Below are positions 8,662 through 16,862 of a DNA stretch of 64,000 nucleotides, in pieces. Under the pieces are notes generated by a model. The model was not told the DNA's origin and made no database searches. It saw only the letters and a program-made list of their open reading frames with translations. The stretch is taken from positions 1 to 64,000 of the forward strand of contig JAEWBO010000006.1 in NCBI GenBank assembly GCA_023391105.1, read 5' to 3'. This DNA is from Bacillota bacterium (GTDB lineage Bacteria > Bacillota > Clostridia > Christensenellales > SZUA-584). Position 1 is the stretch's first letter, and each line of letters starts with the position of its first letter. Both the position numbers and the translations under genes were made by a program.

Positions 8662-9020
8662 CACCATTCTCCATTCTGTTTCGGTATCATTTATAATCAT
8701 TTGCTAATAATTTTGATTGGTCGTATCTACCAATCTGATTGTACCACAATTTCGGATATTCGAATAAAAAATCATCATTCTTTTTGACTTAATTCGAGAT
8801 ATCCCTGCCCATGCCAATGGCCTTCCTAACCTAATCTATTTGGTTATTCTGAACGCAGTGAAGAATCTGTGTGTAAAGTAGAAGCTGTATTGTTTGCGCC
8901 CACTTAGGCATCGCCCGTGCCGAGGCAAGGTTGCGCTGGAATCTCACCGGATTTCATGGTAAAATAAGGCGCAATAAAGCTTTATATAGCGGCACATATA
9001 GAATAATGGGCGTGTAATTG
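8662..9020. other. Intergenic gap with family B repeat core copy 3
   Basis: This 359-bp stretch between divergent yqeY and araC-type genes has no convincing gene. At 8842-8870 it holds GGTTATTCTGAACGCAG plus TGAAGAATC, a third core of the family B repeat. The rest should contain both promoters, but I see no clear consensus boxes. Confidence 0.5.
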
Positions 9021-9854
9021 ATGATAACCAAAGAAGATATACTCAAGTTTAGTGAAACGCATCGCGTTTTGGTTTGTGCAAAGGATTTTATCTATCTTTT
9101 GCCGCACCCAAAGCTGCGCAATTGGATTTCAAATTACACGATCACTTTTCCCGGCAAAAGCATGATATCGGATAACTATACTGTGATACCCCATGGAAGT
9201 GCCACGCTGGTATTCTCCTTTGACGGCAGCGCATTATACAGCAACTTGTTTGGGCCGTCTTCAAAGCCATGTATGGTCGGCAGCCATGCCAATCAGTTTG
9301 ATATGCTGTTCATTATAGAATTTCAGCCGGCAGGCTTGTATGCCTTTACGGGAGATAAACAAAAGGAGCTGGCCGACCAGACAATTGCCTTTGAATTGGT
9401 CAATGCCAAACTGAACACAAGCCTTGCGCAAACACTGTATAGCGCCCGCAATATGAACGAATTGATAACCAATCTTGATCATCTGCTGCTGTCAAACCTG
9501 CACGGGGTATGCCCTTGCGAATTGAGCCTGGCGACCCAATTGATTATCGATAACATGGGAAATATCTCATCCAAAGAGCTGTCTGGCTGCGTCTATTACA
9601 GCGAACGGCACTTAAGCCGTATCTTTGACCAATGCATGGGCATGAGTGTCAAATCATTTTCCCGTTTGGTGCGTATCAACAAGACCATCCAGCTCCTGCA
9701 CAATCCCATACATAGCATTACCTATGCCTGTCATTCAACCGGATATTATGACCTGTCTCATTTTATCCACGACTTCACATCCGCGTGCGGAATTACGCCT
9801 CAGGAGTACCGCAGCAACATGTCCGATTTTTACAGTCAAATTGCGAAATTCTGA
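9021..9854 (+). CDS. AraC family transcriptional regulator
   Basis: A 277-aa regulator. The N-terminal half is a ligand-type domain beginning LPHPKLRNWISNYTITFPGK with HGSATLVFSFDG, as in the DUF6597 group. The C-terminal half is a two-helix-turn-helix AraC domain: KELSGCVYYSERHLSRIFDQ, then HSTGYYDLSHFIHDFTSACG and GITPQEYRSN. ATG at 9021 is chosen over TTG at 9018. The VOC protein gene starts 32 bases downstream on the same strand and is a likely target or operon partner. The inducer is unknown. Confidence 0.85.
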   Translation: MITKEDILKFSETHRVLVCAKDFIYLLPHPKLRNWISNYTITFPGKSMISDNYTVIPHGSATLVFSFDGSALYSNLFGPSSKPCMVGSHANQFDMLFIIEFQPAGLYAFTGDKQKELADQTIAFELVNAKLNTSLAQTLYSARNMNELITNLDHLLLSNLHGVCPCELSLATQLIIDNMGNISSKELSGCVYYSERHLSRIFDQCMGMSVKSFSRLVRINKTIQLLHNPIHSITYACHSTGYYDLSHFIHDFTSACGITPQEYRSNMSDFYSQIAKF

Positions 9855-9886
9855 TGTACAATGAAAAAAAAACAGGAGTGAAATGT

Positions 9887-10342
9887 ATGAAATATTGCGG
9901 CACCCTAATCTCAGTTTCGGATATGGAAAAGTCCAAGAATTTTTATGAAAAGGTTATGCAGCAAAAGATAATGCTGGACTTGGGCGTCCATGTATCCTTT
10001 GAAAATGGCCTCTCTCTGCAATCCAACTATGAAGAGCTGGTTGGCGAGAAGCTTGACATGCATGTGAAGCCAGATAACTTTCAGCTTTACTTTGAAGTCA
10101 CCGATCTAGATGAATGGGAATCTAAGCTCAAGGCCACTGAAGGCATCGCGTTTATTCATCAAAGCAAGGAATATCCGTGGGGTCAGCGTGTCATGCGGTT
10201 TTACGATTATGACAAATACATCGTTGAAGTGTCAGAAAGTATGGAGAGCGTCGCAAGGCGGTTCTTGGCACAGGGGCTAAGTGTAGAAGAGACCGCCAGG
10301 CGTACCATGTTTCCTGTCGAATTTGTGAAGCAGTTTTGCTAA
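9887..10342 (+). CDS. VOC family (glyoxalase-like) protein with C-terminal helical tail
   Basis: A 151-aa protein. Residues 1-120 form a VOC domain, starting YCGTLISVSDMEKSKNFYE and containing FQLYFEVTDLDEWE and YPWGQRVMRFYDYDKYIVEV. The last 30 residues (ARRFLAQGLSVEETARRT) form a helical extension resembling a small helix-turn-helix-like tail seen in some clostridial glyoxalase-like proteins. CAGGAG lies eight bases before the ATG at 9887. The location directly after the AraC gene suggests co-transcription. The substrate is not predictable. Confidence 0.85.
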   Translation: MKYCGTLISVSDMEKSKNFYEKVMQQKIMLDLGVHVSFENGLSLQSNYEELVGEKLDMHVKPDNFQLYFEVTDLDEWESKLKATEGIAFIHQSKEYPWGQRVMRFYDYDKYIVEVSESMESVARRFLAQGLSVEETARRTMFPVEFVKQFC

Positions 10343-10381
10343 TCGGGCTTCGCCCCTCATAAGCCAAGCGTCTGCATAGTT

Positions 10382-10416
10382 AAACGCACCGCCTGTAAAG
10401 CACAGACGGTGCGTTT
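10382..10416. terminator. Bidirectional Rho-independent terminator
   Basis: Ten-base stem AAACGCACCG/CGGTGCGTTT with a partly paired loop. It gives T-rich ends on both strands, so it can end the AraC/VOC transcript (plus) and the riboswitch mini-ORF transcript (minus). Confidence 0.8.
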
Positions 10417-10422
10417 TGTCTT

Positions 10423-10503
10423 CTATGTGAAGACCCCCCAGATAAGATAAAATAAACAAAGTGGCTGCGCACGCGTGAAGGAACGAACCCAACGCGCGCG
10501 CAT
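10423..10503 (-). CDS. 26-aa peptide ORF downstream of c-di-GMP riboswitch
   Basis: A small ORF starting with ATG at 10503 behind GAGGG (seven-base spacing) and ending with TAG at 10423, seven bases before the terminator stem. The peptide begins with a basic segment (MRARWVRSFTRA) and ends with a hydrophobic segment (PLCLFYLIWGVFT), like a small membrane peptide. It is the only ORF of plausible context between the riboswitch and the terminator on this strand. No homologue is recognised. Support is positional: promoter, aptamer, ribosome site, ORF and terminator in order. It may still be a chance ORF in a leader or sRNA. Confidence 0.4.
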   Translation of the reverse strand: MRARWVRSFTRAQPLCLFYLIWGVFT

Positions 10504-10590
10504 AGTAAAACCCTCAAAATGACCTACAATAAGCAGAAGAACAAAACATCTGTGTTAATACTCTTTAATCAATCAGAGGTAATAAAAAAC

Positions 10591-10682
10591 CCCTGCTTCG
10601 GTAACTGGCTGCCTTTGACAAATGCCTTAGGCCCTTTAGCTTTGCGTCGCAGCCTTTCGACTGTTTTGCCATTATCAGCGGG
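10591..10682 (-). ncRNA. Cyclic di-GMP-I (GEMM-I) riboswitch
   Basis: Read on the minus strand, the GEMM-I blocks occur in order: GGCAAA (10670-10665), GAAA, GACGCAAAGC (10648-10639), GGCCTAA (10633-10627), AGCC and TTACCGAA (10604-10597). A closing stem CCCGCT (10682-10677) can pair with AGC-A-GGG (10597-10591), with a bulged A. Six T follow at once (10589-10584), so ligand stabilising this stem could itself end transcription. The next minus-strand gene of normal size is yqeY, beyond the terminator at 10382. The switch therefore controls only the 26-codon ORF or acts as an RNA. Confidence 0.88.
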
Positions 10683-10718
10683 ACATAAAAGTCTATCGCG
10701 ATATATACCTTAATATTG

Positions 10719-10747
10719 AGTATAAAAAGATGTTGCGTATTTGTCAA
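10719..10747 (-). promoter_or_regulatory. SigA-type promoter of riboswitch unit
   Basis: On the minus strand TTGACA (10747-10742), a 17-base spacer and TATACT (10724-10719). The predicted start, near 10712, is about 30 bases before the aptamer. Confidence 0.75.
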
Positions 10748-10895
10748 CAGGCAATCCACAAAATATTGTGATTTCGTGTAAAAATCGCACGAAATTTAGT
10801 AGATTGGGAAACAATTTGTTTGTGATTTAATATCAAAGCGGCTGAGACGATTCTATAGCATAATCGGGAGAGTATCGCAACTTAAAAAGCGAACC

Positions 10896-11939
10896 CTACT
10901 TCTGCAGATACAGCGTCTGCGTCGGGTACGCAAACGCGATGCCGCGCGCGTCAAACGCCTCCTTAATTCCAAAATTGATTTCCTGTTGCACATCCATATA
11001 TACGGCATATTCCTGACTCAAAACGAAGTAGACAATCTCAAAATCAAGGCTTGAGTCCGCGAACTCGTTGAAATGAGCGCGGTCAAACTGCGTTTTTTCC
11101 ACAGCATCGATAATCTCCTTGATTAGCCCCGGAATCTCCTTTAGCTTGTCAAGCGGTGTGTCGTACGTGACACCGACCGAAAACACCGCGCGCCGGTTTT
11201 GCATGCGCTTGTAGTTGCGTACGCGTGAGTTTGTGAGATCCTTGTTAGAGAAAATGAGCTGCTCACCCGATATGCTGCGCACGCGCGTCGTCTTGATGCC
11301 GATATGCTCCACTGTGCCGCTCATGTCGTCTACGATGATAAAATCGTCGATCTCAAACGGACGGTCAAAAAATATCGTCACAAAGCTGAACATATCCTCG
11401 AGTATCGCCTGCGCCGCGAACGCCACCGCCACGCCGCCTATTCCGAGACCAGCCAATACGGGCGTGATCTTGATATCGAGATTGTCAAGAAAAATCAGCA
11501 GTGCGCTGACCCAAACGATGGCCTTAATGATAACGGCGAGCCATTGCATGGCCAACTTGTTAACCGAGGTTTGCTTTTTCTCGAAATACTTATTGAAAAG
11601 ATATATGATGATTGAGGAGATAACCACAGCACCGAATATCATCACAGCCGCCAAAGCAATCACGCCGACGATATCCGATACACCTTTGCTTAATTTGAGC
11701 CATTTGGTATTAAGGTACAGCGCGCCGATATAAAGCAGCGGCAGCAGATACCTTTTAAAAGCTTTGAGCAGCATGTCGTCGAGCGACGTGGGTGTCTTTT
11801 GAGACCATTTTTTTAGCCAGCGTATAACGATGCGTTTAAATATAAGTATAATAATCAGGGTCACGGCCAGCGAACCCAAAAAAATCAGATAGTCGAGTAC
11901 GGTGTTGTTCCAGAACTCTATGTCTAAAAATGCCTGCAA
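10896..11939 (-). CDS. Small-conductance mechanosensitive channel (MscS family)
   Basis: An MscS-type membrane channel of about 347 aa. Several N-terminal hydrophobic helices precede the pore helix and the conserved GLGIGGVAVAFAAQ stretch. The beta domain follows with SFVTIFFDRPFEIDDFI and GTVEHIGIKTTRVRS, then the C-terminal cytoplasmic cage. It releases solutes on hypo-osmotic shock. The start is uncertain: TTG at 11939 has GGAGG nine bases upstream, while the upstream in-frame TTG at 11999 has no ribosome site. Single gene on the minus strand. Confidence 0.9.
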   Translation of the reverse strand: MQAFLDIEFWNNTVLDYLIFLGSLAVTLIIILIFKRIVIRWLKKWSQKTPTSLDDMLLKAFKRYLLPLLYIGALYLNTKWLKLSKGVSDIVGVIALAAVMIFGAVVISSIIIYLFNKYFEKKQTSVNKLAMQWLAVIIKAIVWVSALLIFLDNLDIKITPVLAGLGIGGVAVAFAAQAILEDMFSFVTIFFDRPFEIDDFIIVDDMSGTVEHIGIKTTRVRSISGEQLIFSNKDLTNSRVRNYKRMQNRRAVFSVGVTYDTPLDKLKEIPGLIKEIIDAVEKTQFDRAHFNEFADSSLDFEIVYFVLSQEYAVYMDVQQEINFGIKEAFDARGIAFAYPTQTLYLQK

Positions 11940-12062
11940 TATGCTCACCCTCCATTTTATGCTTGCTTTTAGGGTAACATACGGGCATCCTGTTTTCAAA
12001 CGGACCGGACAAGAAAAAGCCGCGTCTTAGCTGCCTTTCTTAGATAGTGCAGCCAAAGGCCG

Positions 12063-12227
12063 CCCTCAGAGTGCCAAAAAAGTCACTTATGTCATTCCGA
12101 TTGAGCATTAGCGATTGACTACGAAGTGGATTGGAATCCTCTTTTACAAAGCACTTTTCATGGGATTCCAGTCCACTACCGTAGTCGACAAGCTCGGAAT
12201 GACAAAACAGGTTTATCGACAACCTGA
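12063..12227. repeat. Palindromic dispersed repeat, family A copy 1
   Basis: A 165-bp element with a near-identical copy at 57365-57530 and a degraded one near 60045-60145. The core lies between inverted ends TGTCATTCCGA (12090-12100) and TCGGAATGACA (12194-12204). Inside, GACTACG pairs with CGTAGTC and an AGTGGATTGGAATCC-like arm with GGGATTCCAGTCCACT, so the whole core can fold as one long hairpin. No ORF of note. It looks like a non-autonomous mobile palindrome (MITE or REP-like). Confidence 0.8.
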
Positions 12228-12258
12228 GGTGCGGCCAATGGCCGCCCTATTATATCGT

Positions 12259-13752
12259 TTAATTCTGCCGAGTCTTGAACTCTCGCCCTTGCGATTCGGT
12301 GATGCGGTAGGCCGCAAACCGTCCCGCACCCGCCGCGCCCGGCAAACCGCCCGGCGGCAGTGTCCACATTCCCGCGAGCAGGAAGTTTTTAAGCCCTTCG
12401 AGCTCGCCCGGAAAATAGCGCGGAACCTCTTTGCCGCTGTCACCCCAGCTCATCCAGCAGCCGCGCCACGCGTCGCAATATTTCACATACGTCATGGGTG
12501 TGACCACATCAACGACCTCAATCTTGCCCTCAGCCTGCGGGAACCTTTTGATCAGCAATTCCATCGCATCCTGTTTCAAGCGTTCCTTCTCCTGCTTGTA
12601 TTTTTCCTTATCCGAGTACAGCGCATTCCAATAATCAAAGTCTGCCGTATAATACGCCACCATCACCGTTTTTCCCTTGGGCGCAAGCGTTTCATCATAC
12701 GTGTAACACAGCAGCGATGCGTTATCTGTCTCCTGCCCGTTAATGCTCACAGACTTCTCACGATGAATATTGATGGCGCGATAGTTGTCGGTAATCTCGC
12801 AGTCAACACCAAAAAACACAAGCGAGCAGGTGGGTGTGTAATGCTTTTTGGGGTTCTCAAACAGGTTGCGGTACATGTCCGGTGTGTATTTGTTGTCCAG
12901 CATTTTATAAAGCGTGGCATAGGCATCCGCACACGATATCACGATATCACCAGACACCTCTTCGCCGCCAACCAGACGGATACCCTTGGCACTGCCGTTC
13001 TCCACGATGATTTTTTCGACACGGTTCTTGTAGGAAACCTGTCCGCCAAGCTCAATATACCGCTGTTCCATGCGCTTTGCCAATGCGCGTGAGCCGCCCA
13101 CGGGATATCCTGAATCTCCCACATGCATGCCCGCCATCGACATCACCAGTGCGTTGGCGTTGTAGTCGCCGGGAATTGCCCCGAGAATCCCATGCTGAAG
13201 CAGCGGGTCTTTGAACAGCTTGACATAATCCGAAATCTTTATGTTATTGAAGAAATTGAGCTGCCCCAGCTTGCCGATATTTTTGGCAGCGAACTTAAGG
13301 CCGTCACCAGCCGTCATCTTATCCATCGGCTTGTCGATGGGCATACCGAATTCTCCCATCACGCGCAACGCTTTGCAAAGGCGCTTGATTTCTTTCTTGT
13401 CCTGCGGAGATATCTCGAGCAGGTGCTTTTCAAGCTTGTCGGCGTTGGTGTAAAGGTTCATATACCGGCCGCCTTCTTCATACCGCGCAAAAACATCATG
13501 GTTGACGATCTTCACGTCATCGTTAAGCGCGCCTGTGGTACGCCACATGTCATGAAGCGCTGTGCCGGGTTTGGATCCCATCAGCCAGTGAATGCAGCCG
13601 TCAAAGTGATAGCCGTCTCTGTCCCATCCGGTGCACTCACCGCCGGGAATGCTGTGCATTTCGTAGATATGAGTATCAAAGCCGTTTAGCTGTGCATAGA
13701 TACCACAGGTCAGCCCCGCGATACCCGCGCCGATAATAACCACCTTTGTCAT
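12259..13752 (-). CDS. FAD-dependent oxidoreductase, phytoene desaturase/CrtI-like
   Basis: A 497-aa flavoprotein. The N-terminal dinucleotide fold is VVIIGAGIAGLTCGIYA, then YEMHSIPGGECTGWDRDGY, typical of the phytoene desaturase/carotenoid isomerase superfamily. A late FAD-contact segment is GMWTLPPGGLPGAAGAGR. Many anaerobes without carotenoids carry such proteins with unknown substrates. GGAGG precedes the ATG by eight bases. The gene begins 25 bases after the TetR-type regulator on the same strand, so they form one transcription unit under the operator at 14392-14415. Confidence 0.85.
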   Translation of the reverse strand: MTKVVIIGAGIAGLTCGIYAQLNGFDTHIYEMHSIPGGECTGWDRDGYHFDGCIHWLMGSKPGTALHDMWRTTGALNDDVKIVNHDVFARYEEGGRYMNLYTNADKLEKHLLEISPQDKKEIKRLCKALRVMGEFGMPIDKPMDKMTAGDGLKFAAKNIGKLGQLNFFNNIKISDYVKLFKDPLLQHGILGAIPGDYNANALVMSMAGMHVGDSGYPVGGSRALAKRMEQRYIELGGQVSYKNRVEKIIVENGSAKGIRLVGGEEVSGDIVISCADAYATLYKMLDNKYTPDMYRNLFENPKKHYTPTCSLVFFGVDCEITDNYRAINIHREKSVSINGQETDNASLLCYTYDETLAPKGKTVMVAYYTADFDYWNALYSDKEKYKQEKERLKQDAMELLIKRFPQAEGKIEVVDVVTPMTYVKYCDAWRGCWMSWGDSGKEVPRYFPGELEGLKNFLLAGMWTLPPGGLPGAAGAGRFAAYRITESQGREFKTRQN

Positions 13753-13777
13753 TATTGTGCCCTCCGTTTATTAAAAA

Positions 13778-14377
13778 TTATTTTTTAACCATTAATACCA
13801 GCAGCTCAGGGTCCGGAAGCTTAAAGTTTGGCATGCTTAGCTTATAAAATGCGACGCCCTGTATGGCAGCGAAAAACATGATTGCCATTTCCAGCGGATC
13901 GCCCTGCCTGATCTCACCCAGCTCCTGCCCCTGCTTGAGTATCCTCATCATAGATTCGACGGGAACCTGCGAGCTGCCGAATACCTTTTCTTTTTCCTCG
14001 AACGTCATCTCCATCAGGGAAGCGTGAATCACGATCAAAAAGTAATAAGACGTGTCTTCCCATTGGTCAATGCCGCCGAGTATATATTTTGCCGTTTCCC
14101 GAACCTTCTGCAGCGGACTCACGGGCATACCCTCCATCATGAGCAGCGATTCGCCTGAAGCCGAGAACGCTCTATGAACCAGCTCGAAAAAAATCTCTTC
14201 TTTGGACTTAAAATAATGATACAAAAGGCCGTGGCTCATGCCGCCCTTCGCGACGATATCGCTGATCTTTGTCGCCGCGAACCCGCGTGTGGCGAAAACC
14301 TTGAGCGCCGCCGAGAGTATCTGCTCGCGCCTTTCGTCCTTTATCATCGCATTCTGTTCTTCTTTTCGTGGACTCAT
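13778..14377 (-). CDS. TetR/AcrR family regulator
   Basis: A 199-aa repressor with an N-terminal TetR helix-turn-helix domain: REQILSAALKVFATRGFAAT, KISDIVAKGGMSHGLLYHYF and KSKEEIFFEL. The C-terminal ligand domain is helical and not assignable. GGGAGA precedes the ATG by five bases. It is co-transcribed with the FAD oxidoreductase and almost certainly autoregulates through the adjacent palindrome that overlaps its own start site. The ligand may be the oxidoreductase substrate; this is inferred. Confidence 0.9.
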   Translation of the reverse strand: MSPRKEEQNAMIKDERREQILSAALKVFATRGFAATKISDIVAKGGMSHGLLYHYFKSKEEIFFELVHRAFSASGESLLMMEGMPVSPLQKVRETAKYILGGIDQWEDTSYYFLIVIHASLMEMTFEEKEKVFGSSQVPVESMMRILKQGQELGEIRQGDPLEMAIMFFAAIQGVAFYKLSMPNFKLPDPELLVLMVKK

Positions 14378-14391
14378 TGACTTCTCCCTTT

Positions 14392-14415
14392 TTGATTGAC
14401 TTGTCAGTCAATCAA
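14392..14415. promoter_or_regulatory. TetR-type operator palindrome
   Basis: A perfect 10-base inverted repeat, TTGATTGACT and AGTCAATCAA, with a 4-base centre. It lies between the -10 box and the start codon of the TetR gene, a standard autorepression position. Confidence 0.85.
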
Positions 14416-14444
14416 AATATAACCTCTTTTTTCCTGTTTGTCAA
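14416..14444 (-). promoter_or_regulatory. SigA-type promoter of TetR/oxidoreductase operon
   Basis: On the minus strand TTGACA (14444-14439), a 17-base spacer and TATATT (14421-14416). The operator follows immediately. Confidence 0.8.
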
Positions 14445-14460
14445 GCGTCTGCTACTCAAA

Positions 14461-14494
14461 AATAAAAAAGCAAGGACTTTCTGATTCCTTGCTT
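14461..14494 (-). terminator. Terminator of ldhA/aminotransferase operon
   Basis: Minus-strand stem AAGCAAGGA/TCCTTGCTT with a 9-base loop and a T run, starting 24 bases after the dehydrogenase stop. Confidence 0.85.
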
Positions 14495-14517
14495 TGGTAA
14501 TGCGTATATTTTTGATG

Positions 14518-15552
14518 CTAGAAACATGACTTTACATGATCCTTTGCGCAGCTTGGCTGTTTTTCACATTGATAGCATATCTCGTTTTCCAGGCTGCCAT
14601 TGTCAAAATAGCGTCTTAGGTTTTCCAGCGTGGTGTGCGCGATTCTTTCCAGCGCCTCGTCCGTCAAAAAAGCTTGATGCGATGTCAGTATCACATTGGG
14701 CAGCGATATAAGCCTCGCAAGAACATCATCCTGCACGATGGTATTGGAGAAGTCCTCAAAGAACAGTTCGGATTCCTCCTCGTACACATCAAGGCCCGCC
14801 CCACGCACACGGGCATCCTTTAAGGCATTCAGCAGCGCTGTGGTGTCGACAAGCGCCCCGCGTGATGTGTTGATGATCGTCACGCCCGGTTTGGAAGCCG
14901 CCAGTGAATCTTCGTTTATGATATGCTTGGTATCCGGCGTTAACGGGCAATGCAGCGAAATCACGTCAGCGCGCTGTATAAGCTCCTTGCACGACACGTA
15001 TTCAAAATCCGCATCCTTTGCCGGGTAGGGATCATATGCGATCACGTTCATACCAAAGCCTTTGCAGATCTCGATGAACACGCGGCCAATTTTGCCTGTT
15101 CCCATCACGCCCACGGTTTTCCCGTGCAGATCAAAGCCTGTTAAGCCGCTGATATTGAAGTTAAAATCACGTGTGCGGTTATACGCGCGGTGAACCTTGC
15201 GGTTAACAGCTAGCAGCAGCGCCATTGCGTGCTCCGCAACCGCATATGGCGAATAGGCTGGCACACGAACCACGTGCAGCTTATTAAACGCCGCTTTAAA
15301 GTCCACGTTGTTAAACCCAGCGGAGCGCAGCGCAAGTATACGAATCCCGTATTTATGAAGCGCTTCAATCACCTCAGCATCCACCGTATCGTTGACAAAC
15401 ACGCAAACGGCGTCGCTGCCGCGCGCCAAGGATGCCGTGTCGGCGTTGAGCTTACTATCAAAATACTTAATGTTCAGGCCATATTCACCCTTAAGCCTGT
15501 CCATCCACACCTTGTCATACGGTTTTGTATCGTAAAACGTAACCTTTTCCAA
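14518..15552 (-). CDS. ldhA: D-lactate dehydrogenase-like 2-hydroxyacid dehydrogenase
   Basis: A 344-aa NAD-dependent D-2-hydroxyacid dehydrogenase, closest in motifs to D-lactate dehydrogenases. LRSAGFNNVD and VPAYSPYAVAEHAMALLLA come first. The Rossmann loop is GVMGTGKIGRVF. The catalytic residues are Arg in INTSRGALVD, Glu in GLDVYEEE and His in LTSHQAF. Such enzymes reduce pyruvate to D-lactate; related ones act on other 2-oxoacids. The TTG start has AAGGAG six bases upstream. It lies 15 bases after the aminotransferase gene and shares its terminator, so the true substrate may be the 2-oxoacid made by that enzyme. The C-terminus has an extra Cys-rich tail (CYQCEKQPSC). Confidence 0.85.
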   Translation of the reverse strand: MEKVTFYDTKPYDKVWMDRLKGEYGLNIKYFDSKLNADTASLARGSDAVCVFVNDTVDAEVIEALHKYGIRILALRSAGFNNVDFKAAFNKLHVVRVPAYSPYAVAEHAMALLLAVNRKVHRAYNRTRDFNFNISGLTGFDLHGKTVGVMGTGKIGRVFIEICKGFGMNVIAYDPYPAKDADFEYVSCKELIQRADVISLHCPLTPDTKHIINEDSLAASKPGVTIINTSRGALVDTTALLNALKDARVRGAGLDVYEEESELFFEDFSNTIVQDDVLARLISLPNVILTSHQAFLTDEALERIAHTTLENLRRYFDNGSLENEICYQCEKQPSCAKDHVKSCF

Positions 15553-15567
15553 ACCTGACTCCTTTCG

Positions 15568-16767
15568 TTACACAAACGTGCGCAGCACACGCCCCAAGCG
15601 ACGGATACCTTCCACGATCCTCTCCTCCGGCATATTGGAGAAGTTGAGCCGCAGTGTGTTTTCCATGCCGCCGTTTGGGAAGAACGAGCCGCCCGGCACA
15701 AACGCCACATTCTCTTTGAGGCTCTTTTCGAGCACGTCGCGCGCGTTTACGTTTTTGGGCAGCTCCGCCCATGCGAACAGCCCGCCCTGCGGCCTTGTAA
15801 ACGTGATACCGTCGGGAAATTCTAACTCCATCATCTTTACCATAAGATCTCTGCGCGTTTTATATACCGCGCGAATTTTTTCTATATGCGCGTCGATATC
15901 ATACAGCTCCAGGTATTTTTCAATCTCCATTTGCGCAAGTGTGTTGCACTGTAGATCAACCCCCTGCTTCACGAGCACATACTTGCGAATGATATCCTTA
16001 TTCCCCGCAATCCAGCCAATACGATACCCGGGGCAGAATATCTTCGAGAAGGTACCCGTACAAAGGATATTTTCGGCCTTGTCAAACGACTTCACAGACG
16101 GAAGAAATTCTCCTTCAAAGCGCAGCTCACCATATGGGTTGTCCTCGATCACAATTGTCCCATATTGCGCGGACAGCCTTGCGAGCGCCATGCGTCTCTC
16201 CAAACTCCACGTTCTGCCTGTGGGGTTCTGGAAATTGGGTATCACATAGATCGCCTTGACGTTCTGCGTGCCTGCCAATATCTTATCCAACTCGTCTATG
16301 ATCATACCGTCATCGTCCGTGGGGACACTGACAAACTCGACACCATAGGCGCGAAACGCCGTAATGGCGGCGAGATAAGTCGGACTTTCGCAGAGAACCA
16401 CATCGCCTTCGTCCAAAAATACCTTGCCCGAAAGGTCCAGCGACTGCTGAGACCCGTGGGTAATGAGTATATGATCCTTGTCAAACGCGGTGCCCTGCTG
16501 CGTGTTCATGCGGTCTGCAATCCACTGACGCAATGGTGCATAGCCTTCCGTGGTGGTATATTGCAGTGCGGTTTGGGCGGATTCTTCAAGCACAATGCGA
16601 TTAACCGCAATGATCTCTTCTGCCGGAAAAAGCTCCGGCGCGGGCAGCCCGCCCGCAAACGAAATAATCTCAGGGTTTTCCGTCACCTTGAGTAATTCCC
16701 GGATTTCCGATGCTTTTAGTTTGCTCATTCTTTTTGCGTATTTAATTTCCAACGTATTTATCCCCAT
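15568..16767 (-). CDS. PLP-dependent aminotransferase (class I/II)
   Basis: A 399-aa fold-type I aminotransferase of the LysN/2-aminoadipate or MocR-catalytic group. It starts KASEIRELLKVTENPEIISFAGGLPAPELF. Further motifs are VIPNFQNPTGRTWS, a VIEDNPYGELRF segment with the PLP-ring Asp, and the lysine region GTFSKIFCPGYRIGWIAG with the Schiff-base Lys. It transfers amino groups between amino acids and 2-oxoacids in the cytoplasm. No clear ribosome site is seen before the ATG. It is the first gene of a two-gene operon with the D-hydroxyacid dehydrogenase. Confidence 0.88.
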   Translation of the reverse strand: MGINTLEIKYAKRMSKLKASEIRELLKVTENPEIISFAGGLPAPELFPAEEIIAVNRIVLEESAQTALQYTTTEGYAPLRQWIADRMNTQQGTAFDKDHILITHGSQQSLDLSGKVFLDEGDVVLCESPTYLAAITAFRAYGVEFVSVPTDDDGMIIDELDKILAGTQNVKAIYVIPNFQNPTGRTWSLERRMALARLSAQYGTIVIEDNPYGELRFEGEFLPSVKSFDKAENILCTGTFSKIFCPGYRIGWIAGNKDIIRKYVLVKQGVDLQCNTLAQMEIEKYLELYDIDAHIEKIRAVYKTRRDLMVKMMELEFPDGITFTRPQGGLFAWAELPKNVNARDVLEKSLKENVAFVPGGSFFPNGGMENTLRLNFSNMPEERIVEGIRRLGRVLRTFV

Positions 16768-16862
16768 TATTATCTTGTATTTTACACAATTATACGCAAA
16801 TATAATGATTTAGGCAAATCGATTATCTTGAAAATTATTATATAATTACAATGATTCTCCCC

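Noticed and set aside
10277..10492. A 71-aa minus-strand ORF under the riboswitch
   Set aside because: It runs through the terminator hairpin into the antisense of the VOC gene; the 26-codon ORF has a better ribosome site and ends before the terminator.
12115..13092. A 325-aa plus-strand ORF
   Set aside because: Antisense to the FAD oxidoreductase, which has clear family motifs; the start lies in the family A repeat.
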